Shown piece after piece: positions 19,156 to 25,156 of a DNA stretch of 48,029 nt (its first letter is position 1; every line of letters starts with the position of its first letter). The notes under the pieces were generated by a model that was not told the origin of the DNA, did not search any database, and saw only the letters and a program-made list of their open reading frames with translations. The DNA comes from Ammonifex sp. (GTDB taxonomy: Bacteria > Bacillota > Desulfotomaculia > Desulfotomaculales > Ammonificaceae): positions 1 through 48,029 of the forward strand of contig QZIW01000034.1 of the NCBI GenBank assembly GCA_003604985.1, written 5' to 3'. A program made the translations under genes and the position numbers.

Positions 19156-20619
19156 TTGACCTTAAAGAAGATCGAAATAAACCCGATGACGAGGCTGGAA
19201 GGGCACGGCAAAATCTCCGTTTTTTTAGACGAGCAGGGGAACGTGGACAACGTTTTCTTTCAAACCGTTGAGTTGAGAGGATACGAGCGGTTTCTCACGG
19301 GTATGCCTATAGAGGAAGTACCCCGGACGGTATCTACAATCTGCGGGGTGTGCAGGTGCGTGCACTTTACCGCAGCAGTGAAAGCCGCCGATGCTGTTTA
19401 TCACGTCCAACCGACACCGACTGCCAGGAAAATCAGGGAGCTGCTCCTAAATGCCCACTACGTCGAGGACCACACGGCGATCCTTTACGCCCTCGGTTTC
19501 CCGGACTTCGTGGTCGGCCCCACGGCCGATGCCGGAGCGAGGAACCTGATCGGTCTCATCCAGGCGGTTGGCGCGGACGTGGGCAAGCTGGTGCTCAGAA
19601 AGAGGTACGCCGCCGTCAAAGTAATAGAAATGCTGGGCGGTAAACCGATCCACCCGGTGGCGGCGCTTCCGGGCGGCTGGTCCAAGAGAGTGACGGAACA
19701 AGAAAGAACAGAGATACTCGCGCTCGCCGACGAAATGGTTGAACTAGGGGAACTCACCCTGAAAGTTTTCGGGGACGTCGTGCTGAAAAACCAGGACTAC
19801 ATGGACCTGGTCACGGGCGATGTGTACAAGGTCGTGTGCAATTACATGGGCACCGTAGACGATAAAAACCGGGTGCAGTACTACGACGGCACGCAGCGGA
19901 TTGTCGATACCGAGGGTAAGGAGATCGGTCGTTTTAAGGGCAAAGATTACCTGAAACACATCGCTGAAAGAGTGCTCCCCTGGAGCTACCTGAAGGTGCC
20001 TTACCTCAAAAACATCGGCTGGAAGGGCATCGTCGACGGCGAAGGGACGAGCCTATACAGTGTCGGGCCTCTTGCCAGGCTCAACGCCGCCGACGGTATG
20101 GATACCCCGCTCGCCCAGGAGGCTTACGAAAAGATGTACGCCACCTTCGGCGTCAAGCCGGTGCACAACATCCTTGCTTACCACTGGGCCCGGGCCATCG
20201 AGCTTTTGAATGCGGCCGAAAAGGCGCGCCAGCTCGCTTCCGACGAGAGCATTACCAGCCCCGATATCCGGGCCGAGCTCTGGGCGCCTGACGAGGGTGT
20301 GGGCGTCATCGAGGCGGTCCGCGGGGTGCTCATCCACCATTACAAAACAGATGATCGCGGCATCGTTCAGGAGGCCAACCTGATCGTGGCCACGACTCAT
20401 AACAACGGGCCGATTAACGTAGCCGTAAAGCGGGCGGCAGAGCATTTCATCAAGAACGGGAAGGTTGACGACGGCATCCTCAACCTGGTTGAGATGGCCT
20501 ACCGGCCTTATGACATCTGCCTGGCGTGCGCGACCCACACGCTCCCCGGCCGGCTGCCGCTTCAGTTGGATGTGTATGATTGCAAAGGAGAACTGTACAA
20601 GAGCCTGAGAAATTTCTAA
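19156..20619 (+). CDS. mvhA: [NiFe] hydrogenase large subunit, MvhA type
   Basis: Carries the Ni-Fe site that splits H2. The 487 residues have the N-terminal ligand motif ICGVCRCVHFTAA (Cys63, Cys66) and the C-terminal motif D-I-C-L-A-C-A-T-H (Cys455, Cys458, His461). A 26-residue tail follows His461 and is presumably removed by the adjacent protease. The usual Pro before the first C-terminal Cys is Ile here. The TTG start has GAGGG about 8 bases upstream. It directly follows mvhG. Confidence 0.95.
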   Translation: MTLKKIEINPMTRLEGHGKISVFLDEQGNVDNVFFQTVELRGYERFLTGMPIEEVPRTVSTICGVCRCVHFTAAVKAADAVYHVQPTPTARKIRELLLNAHYVEDHTAILYALGFPDFVVGPTADAGARNLIGLIQAVGADVGKLVLRKRYAAVKVIEMLGGKPIHPVAALPGGWSKRVTEQERTEILALADEMVELGELTLKVFGDVVLKNQDYMDLVTGDVYKVVCNYMGTVDDKNRVQYYDGTQRIVDTEGKEIGRFKGKDYLKHIAERVLPWSYLKVPYLKNIGWKGIVDGEGTSLYSVGPLARLNAADGMDTPLAQEAYEKMYATFGVKPVHNILAYHWARAIELLNAAEKARQLASDESITSPDIRAELWAPDEGVGVIEAVRGVLIHHYKTDDRGIVQEANLIVATTHNNGPINVAVKRAAEHFIKNGKVDDGILNLVEMAYRPYDICLACATHTLPGRLPLQLDVYDCKGELYKSLRNF

Positions 20620-20638
20620 TAGACCGAGGGTTGGTGGG

Positions 20639-21082
20639 ATGCGGACCGTCCTTGTCGGGATCGGGAACCCCGTTTTGACCGACGATTCCGTCGGCATTCA
20701 GATCGCGCAGCATTTTGAAGGTCTGGTGGATACCGAGATCCTTATGACTACCGACTTTAAAGTGCTCGATAAGATACTGGGGTACGAGAGGGCGATTATC
20801 GTGGACGGGGTGCGGCTGGGGAATGAGCCCGGCACGGTGGTGGAATTCGACTTTAAGGATCTGATTTTCACCCATACTTTTTCCGGCACCCACAACCTAA
20901 GCCTGCCGACCACGCTCAGCATGGGCTATCAGCTATTCGGCGAAGAGATGCCGAAAGAAATTAAAATCATCGCCGTTGAGGTGGAGGATGTCGAGACCTT
21001 TGGTACGGAGTGCACACCGCACGTGAAAGCGGCGATCCCTCGCGCAGTCGAATTGGTGCGAAGCCATGTGCAAAACCGGTAG
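20639..21082 (+). CDS. Hydrogenase maturation protease (HycI/HyaD family)
   Basis: Endopeptidase that clips the C-terminal extension of the large subunit after Ni insertion. The 147 residues show GIGNPVLTDDSVG (metal-binding Asp near 16), IVDGV near 58-62, and the histidine loop FSGTHNLSLP. It is last gene of the operon, 19 bp after mvhA, consistent with the predicted cleavable tail. No Hyp accessory genes are in the window, so they must lie elsewhere. Confidence 0.93.
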   Translation: MRTVLVGIGNPVLTDDSVGIQIAQHFEGLVDTEILMTTDFKVLDKILGYERAIIVDGVRLGNEPGTVVEFDFKDLIFTHTFSGTHNLSLPTTLSMGYQLFGEEMPKEIKIIAVEVEDVETFGTECTPHVKAAIPRAVELVRSHVQNR

Positions 21083-21110
21083 GGCCCGGTCTTAATATCT
21101 GAAAAACTCC

Positions 21111-21140
21111 GGACCGCTGCTTGTGAGTGGTCCTTTTTAT
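21111..21140 (+). terminator. Intrinsic terminator of the hdr-mvh operon
   Basis: An 8-bp stem GGACCGCT / AGTGGTCC (one G-U pair) with a 7-base loop is followed by TTTTTAT. It lies 28 bp after the protease stop. Confidence 0.85.
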
Positions 21141-21189
21141 TGGCAGAATATGCGCAGGAACAATCATTACTAATGCTCGCGGGATACCG

Positions 21190-21520
21190 ATGAGAATCTG
21201 GGATGTTTCCCCTGAGAAATTATGCCGTAAACATTTGCTTGCCGAGCACAGAGAACTTCACGCCGTCTGGTCGATATTGACCCGGGGTAAAAAAGGGTAT
21301 GCGCAACATCCGGAAACCCTGCGTTGGAAAGGGAAGCTTAAAGCCCTGTATTTGAGGCACGAACAGCTTGCCAAGGAATTAAGGGCCAGGGGGTTACGCA
21401 CACCGCAGCCCTCTTGAAATCGAGCTGGCCACCGGGGAGAACAAGCAAACGCAACTGATTGACTCACTTGCCGCGCAGATGAAGATCCTTAGGAGTAAGA
21501 ATTGTGACTGCAAGTTCTGA
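21190..21520 (+). pseudogene. Frameshifted pyrimidine-dimer glycosylase / endonuclease V-like gene
   Basis: The ATG at 21190 opens a reading frame beginning MRIWDVSPEKLCRKHLLAEH, matching small bacterial proteins annotated as endonuclease V-like (Pyr_excise). HLLAEHREL aligns with the T4 enzyme's HLMAEYREL, including the catalytic-type Glu; the T4 N-terminal Thr nucleophile is not present. The frame stops at 21417, but the +1 frame continues sensibly (GYAHRSPLEIELATGENKQ...) to a TGA at 21518. The switch falls at a run of five Gs (21389-21393), so one extra G explains it. This may be a true mutation, a programmed shift or a sequencing error. The track's upstream GTG start lies inside the operon terminator and is not used. 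Confidence 0.7.
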
Positions 21521-21905
21521 ATAGGTATTGCTCCCCCAAAATGAGCGTGCACGCCTCATTCCACCATGAGGGGAAAGCATTCTGCCCGCTGGAATAGTAG
21601 ACTTTATCGCCGGCCCAGATGATAAAACACCAGCAGGTTCCGCTGGAACTTGAATAACGCGAAGTGTACCGCTCCTCCGCGTCTTTTAAGTACCCCAGCA
21701 TTTTGCCAAGGGCGCCGGAAACGCGCTCTTTTTCTTCTGGAGTAGTGATATCGCGTTCGGATATGGTTTCCGCCACTTTACGGAACCGAAAAAAGGGGAC
21801 GGGCTGCATGGCATACCTGACGCGCCTGGCGCTTATTCTGTCCGTTGTGACATTAAGCACTAAAAAGCCCTCTTTGGTGTTGCCGATTGCCGCTTCAAGT
21901 TCCAA
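21489..21905 (-). CDS. Hypothetical protein, unrecognised
   Basis: 138 residues if started at TTG 21905, which has GGAGG nine bases upstream; the track's GTG at 21911 is only 3 bases from the same site. I do not recognise the family. It is soluble, mixed alpha/beta in appearance, with a Trp/Cys-rich C-terminal part (GTCWCFIIWAGDKVYY, SWWNEACTLILGE). Its end overlaps the convergent frameshifted gene by about 30 bp. Real coding is supported by the strong ribosome binding site and sensible composition but not by homology. Confidence 0.55.
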   Translation of the reverse strand: MELEAAIGNTKEGFLVLNVTTDRISARRVRYAMQPVPFFRFRKVAETISERDITTPEEKERVSGALGKMLGYLKDAEERYTSRYSSSSGTCWCFIIWAGDKVYYSSGQNAFPSWWNEACTLILGEQYLFRTCSHNSYS

Positions 21906-22169
21906 AACCACCCACCTCCCTTTAAAATACGACTTGTTTTTCTATTAATATATTCACGAGGTCCTAAACAAATCTACTTTTTTCAGGCTCCAGGTTCCCT
22001 ATGGAAAAAACCGCCTAAGAAAGCGGATTTGATCCTTGTATTAGATGGGCTTTTCCGCACAGGAGTAGAATCTGGTCGAGGCGTGTAACCTTTTGGCCCG
22101 TGGCGAATAAACTGATACCATAAAAAGGAAATAGTTACGCACTGCCCGCAGTGACTGGAGGTGAGACTT

Positions 22170-22520
22170 TTGAAGCTAAAGGGTACCTTGCTCCTGGCGA
22201 AGTTCGTTATGACCTTTGTTTTTGCCGGGGTCACCCTCGCATTATTCGGTAAAAACGCCCTGGGTTGGATCTTCTTACTGGCTCTTCTGCAAACCGCGCT
22301 CGGTTATCTCGGAGACTTGTGTGTCGTTGAAAAAGTCCGTAGCTTGGCAATCGCCGTCGGCAACGGTCTTACGGCCGCACTCATAGCGTACATCTTGAAT
22401 ATCATCGCGCCGGCTTTTCACGCAACCTGGGCTTCCCTGGTTATTTTCGGCCTGTTGGTGGCCGCGGGCGAGTACTTTATGCCCATTTGCCTTTCACGTT
22501 CTAAAAAGGCAACTCCTTAA
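22170..22520 (+). CDS. DUF2512 (YndM-like) small membrane protein
   Basis: 116-residue integral membrane protein with four predicted hydrophobic helices and short loops, resembling the DUF2512 / YndM family of spore-forming Firmicutes; function unknown. The track begins at a GTG that is part of the GGAGGTGA ribosome binding site. The TTG at 22170, 8 bases after GGAGG, gives MKLKGTLLLAKFVMTFVF and is the better start. It stands alone and is followed by a strong terminator. Confidence 0.8.
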   Translation: MKLKGTLLLAKFVMTFVFAGVTLALFGKNALGWIFLLALLQTALGYLGDLCVVEKVRSLAIAVGNGLTAALIAYILNIIAPAFHATWASLVIFGLLVAAGEYFMPICLSRSKKATP

Positions 22521-22546
22521 TGTCCCCTTACCGACCCCTCAAGCAG

Positions 22547-22581
22547 AAGATCCTACCTCCGCCCGGGTAGGGTCTTTTTTT
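22547..22581 (+). terminator. Intrinsic terminator after the DUF2512 gene
   Basis: Stem AGATCCTACC / GGTAGGGTCT with a loop of about 8 bases, followed by seven Ts. Confidence 0.88.
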
Positions 22582-22593
22582 GCGCCGTAGTTT

Positions 22594-22626
22594 TAACGAA
22601 AAGGCTTCCGTATCCCGAAAGCCTTG
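22594..22626 (-). terminator. Intrinsic terminator of the tRNA His-Gln-Lys unit
   Basis: Minus-strand AAGGCTT / AAGCCTT with an 11-base loop, then TTTCGTTAAAA. It lies 8 bp downstream of tRNA-Lys. Confidence 0.75.
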
Positions 22627-22633
22627 ATAATTC

Positions 22634-22709
22634 TGGTGAGCCATGCAGGACTCGAACCTGCGACACCCTGATTAAAAGTCAGGTGCTCTACCAACTGAGC
22701 TAATGGCTC
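22634..22709 (-). tRNA. tRNA-Lys (anticodon TTT)
   Basis: 76 nt with encoded CCA. Acceptor GAGCCAT / ATGGCTC; anticodon stem CCTGA / TCAGG with loop CTTTTAA; T arm GGTTCGAGTCC. Confidence 0.97.
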
Positions 22710-22720
22710 ATATTTTGATG

Positions 22721-22816
22721 TGGGATGTGGAGGTTGGATGTTGGACTTCTTGTAGGAATTCGCTTCGCGAATTTCCTTCTCTTTTTCTAACCTCCAACTT
22801 ATAACCTCTCACTTCT
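22721..22816 (-). repeat. Imperfect inverted repeat, copy A (dispersed family)
   Basis: Between tRNA-Lys and tRNA-Gln. The left arm GGTTGGATGTTGGA is answered by a right arm of CCTCCAAC / AACCTC type. The centre is GGAATTCGC-ttc-GCGAATTTCC. The whole spacer can fold into one long hairpin. It belongs with copies B-E. Confidence 0.7.
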
Positions 22817-22820
22817 AAAA

Positions 22821-22896
22821 TGGCTGGGGCGGCTGGATTCGAACCAACGAAATGGCGGATCCAAAGTCCGCTGCCTTACCACTTGGCTACGCCCCA
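22821..22896 (-). tRNA. tRNA-Gln (anticodon TTG)
   Basis: 76 nt with encoded CCA. Acceptor TGGGGCG / CGCCCCA; anticodon stem GCGGA / TCCGC with loop CTTTGGA; T arm GGTTCGAATCC. Confidence 0.97.
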
Positions 22897-22897
22897 G

Positions 22898-23014
22898 TTC
22901 AGAAGTCGGATGCAAGATACCAGACGTCTGAACCTTTGTAGGAATTCTGTAGGAATTCGCCTTGCGAATTCCTACCTCAACTTCCGACCTCTAACCTCTT
23001 GCCTCCAACCTCTC
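22898..23014 (-). repeat. Imperfect inverted repeat, copy B (dispersed family)
   Basis: Between tRNA-Gln and tRNA-His. It has a perfect 11-bp-arm centre (TAGGAATTCGC / GCGAATTCCTA) and outer arms AGAAGTCGGA and TTCCGACC followed by CTCTAACCTC units. It shares its core with copy A. Confidence 0.75.
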
Positions 23015-23017
23015 AAA

Positions 23018-23094
23018 TGGGGTGGATGATGGGATTTGAACCCACAGCCTCCAGATCCACAGTCTGGCGCTCTAACCGGTTGAGCTACATCCAC
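23018..23094 (-). tRNA. tRNA-His (anticodon GTG)
   Basis: 77 nt with encoded CCA. Acceptor GTGGATG / CATCCAC with discriminator C; the genomic base before position 1 is G, as needed for the G-1 of tRNA-His. Anticodon stem CCAGA / TCTGG with loop CTGTGGA. Confidence 0.97.
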
Positions 23095-23108
23095 CATCCG
23101 CAAATGAT

Positions 23109-23137
23109 ATCTTAGCAAACGCCTTGCCGGTTGTCAA
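23109..23137 (-). promoter_or_regulatory. Promoter of the tRNA His-Gln-Lys unit
   Basis: Minus-strand TTGACA and TAAGAT are spaced exactly 17 bp, about 15 bp upstream of tRNA-His. Confidence 0.82.
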
Positions 23138-23161
23138 GAGACGCGGCAGCCCCGTCCCTAC

Positions 23162-24136
23162 TTATTCAAGCATTTCCAGGAAGGCGTCGATTCTGACTCT
23201 CGTTCGCGCGTCAAGCGGCTCGGGCCTGTCACCCTCAATGGTTAAGACCGGAACGTCAAGTATCCGGCGGATGATCATGTCCTCGATCTGCCGGAAGCAG
23301 AAGCTCTGGGCGTAGTGAATGACGCCGGCTATCTTACGCCGCTTCAGTTCGCGGGTGATATCCTCCAAACGGTAGAAAATGCCGTAAGGATAAGTGTACA
23401 GGAGATACTGCTCCACGAGGTCAACTTTCTCAAAAGGCATGGCAAACTGACGCTGGACCTCGTTAAAAACTACCCGGGCACCGCGTTCTTCAAAATAACC
23501 GTAAAGATCGGTGAAAATGGGCGGTACGCCGATATACCCCAAGCGTACCGTCGCCGGCCGGGAAGGGCGTTTTTCCGCCTCTGCCAGAAAAGAGTCGACC
23601 TTCCGCCGGTATTCCTGCACATCGCCCTGAAAGTCGCTGCAGCAGACCTGATAAAAATGATTTTCAAAGCCTGTCACCCTATCACCGGCGTAAGTCAGGT
23701 AGTCAATCTCCCGGACTCGCTGCCGTACCGCGTCAAGCCTGTCCTTGGCGGCATTCACCGCCGCCTGGTCTACACCGAAGTGTTCCATCAGGCACTCGAT
23801 CTGGGTCTCCAGGAGCCGGCGCTCCCTGTCGTACGGGTAAGCGAAAGGGATTATCCGGATACCCTCCAGTTCGAGGGTTTCCATGAGGGCGTGGGTATTG
23901 CTGCAGTCCCCCTGCGTTACGGCAACTACGGTCCTTATTTCCTGATCCCTCAAAACCGCCCCGTAAATTCCCTTTATCCAGCCGCAGACGTTGCGCGGGT
24001 AACCGGCCCGCTCCGCGACCTCGAGCAGTTCACCGGCGGTCTCGCTGGCGATGAACAAGTTGTTCAGGTCTACAGGCACCACACCCGCAGCGAACAGCAC
24101 CTCAACCGGAATCGTAGTGGTTAAACCGACTTTCAT
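23162..24136 (-). CDS. Orphan 2-hydroxyacyl-CoA dehydratase-like Fe-S protein (HgdB/BcrC fold)
   Basis: 324 residues of the dehydratase component D family, which binds a [4Fe-4S] cluster through a few conserved cysteines. Candidates here lie in RNVCGWIKG (near 51), TQGDCSNTHAL (near 78) and AQSFCFRQIEDMI (near 275). Classical enzymes need a second subunit and an ATP-dependent activator (HgdC type); neither is adjacent. Similar single-gene members occur widely and their reaction is unknown. It lies 47 bp after murI on the same strand, probably co-transcribed. I assign the fold, not an activity. Confidence 0.75.
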   Translation of the reverse strand: MKVGLTTTIPVEVLFAAGVVPVDLNNLFIASETAGELLEVAERAGYPRNVCGWIKGIYGAVLRDQEIRTVVAVTQGDCSNTHALMETLELEGIRIIPFAYPYDRERRLLETQIECLMEHFGVDQAAVNAAKDRLDAVRQRVREIDYLTYAGDRVTGFENHFYQVCCSDFQGDVQEYRRKVDSFLAEAEKRPSRPATVRLGYIGVPPIFTDLYGYFEERGARVVFNEVQRQFAMPFEKVDLVEQYLLYTYPYGIFYRLEDITRELKRRKIAGVIHYAQSFCFRQIEDMIIRRILDVPVLTIEGDRPEPLDARTRVRIDAFLEMLE

Positions 24137-24183
24137 TGCGTGAAACCCGCCACCCTCGAGTCAAAAGTAAATTTCCTGTAACT

Positions 24184-24981
24184 TTAAATTTCCACCTTAA
24201 TCGCCCCCGGCAAACGCCGGGTAGACAGTAAACCTGCCAACCGATTAAACTCCTCCGGATCGCCGCTGGTATAAAATTCGTACCGTGGTTGGCTTTCGCC
24301 TCCCTGCATCCCCCGCTGCATTATCTCCCGCCTTGCTTCCGCGGTGGTGGCCACCGCCGGGTCCACCATGGCAACTTTCTCCCCGAGGATCTGGAGGATC
24401 GGACCCGCAAAAAAAGGGTAGTGCGTACATCCCAACACCAGCGTGTCTATTTGCGCTTCCCGAAAAGGCGCCAGATAAGCGCCGAGCGCCTTCTTCGCCT
24501 CGGGGGTTTCGACTCTGCCGCCCTCAACAAGCGGCACCAGCAACGGCGCCGCCTGGCTGAATATCTGAACCGCCGGGTCAATCGAGGCTATGGCTTCGGG
24601 GTAAGAACCGCTTTTAACCGTCGCTTCGGTAGCCAGGATGCCAATGCGTTTGTTTCTTGTGGCGGCGACCGCCGACCGCGCGCCCGGCCTCACAAGGCCG
24701 ATCATGGGTACCGGGTACCTCTCCCTGAGAATCCCGATGGAAACAGAAGAGCTGGTGTTACAGGCAAAGAGGACATACTTTACCCCTTTTCCCATCAGGA
24801 ACCGGATAATACGGTCACCCAGTTCAACAAGCTCGTTTACCTCACGCCCTCCATAGGGTACATTCGCCGTATCGCCGAAGTACACCACAGACTCCCGGGG
24901 AAGCATATTGACCACCTGTTCAAATACCGTGAGACCTCCGAGACCGGAATCAAAAAGTCCCACCGGACGGTTATCGTTCAT
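24184..24981 (-). CDS. murI: Glutamate racemase
   Basis: Converts L- to D-glutamate for peptidoglycan. The 265 residues have both catalytic cysteines in context: FACNTSSS near residue 73 and LGCTHYPFF near 185, plus the N-terminal FDSGLGGLTV and GDTANVPYG motifs. The ATG start lies 175 bp after the kinase gene; a weak internal promoter may sit in that gap. It fits the wall theme of the upstream amidase. Confidence 0.96.
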   Translation of the reverse strand: MNDNRPVGLFDSGLGGLTVFEQVVNMLPRESVVYFGDTANVPYGGREVNELVELGDRIIRFLMGKGVKYVLFACNTSSSVSIGILRERYPVPMIGLVRPGARSAVAATRNKRIGILATEATVKSGSYPEAIASIDPAVQIFSQAAPLLVPLVEGGRVETPEAKKALGAYLAPFREAQIDTLVLGCTHYPFFAGPILQILGEKVAMVDPAVATTAEARREIMQRGMQGGESQPRYEFYTSGDPEEFNRLAGLLSTRRLPGAIKVEI

Positions 24982-25095
24982 TTCCGGACCTCCAACAAGG
25001 CAACTGAATTACGGGGCCCAACCACCTCGACATTTTCCTCAAAGCGGCGTAAAAGCGTTTAAAAAAACAAAAAGCACCCTCGACTCCCTACACAA

Positions 25096-25141
25096 ATTCT
25101 TAGAGTTTTCCCCTAAAATAATACGTGGGGATTCTTAGAGT
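25096..25141. repeat. Direct repeat bracketing an inverted CCCC/GGGG pair
   Basis: ATTCTTAGAGT occurs twice with a 35-bp period. The 24-bp spacer begins and ends with CCCC and GGGG around an AT-rich core containing a minus-strand TATTAT. It lies in the kinase-murI gap and may be an operator/promoter for murI or part of a weak terminator. Confidence 0.4.
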
Positions 25142-25156
25142 GCAAGAGTCCTGGTA

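Noticed and set aside
22721-23014. CRISPR-like array in the tRNA spacers
   Set aside because: Repeats are inverted and imperfect, not regularly spaced direct repeats with unique spacers; no cas genes nearby.
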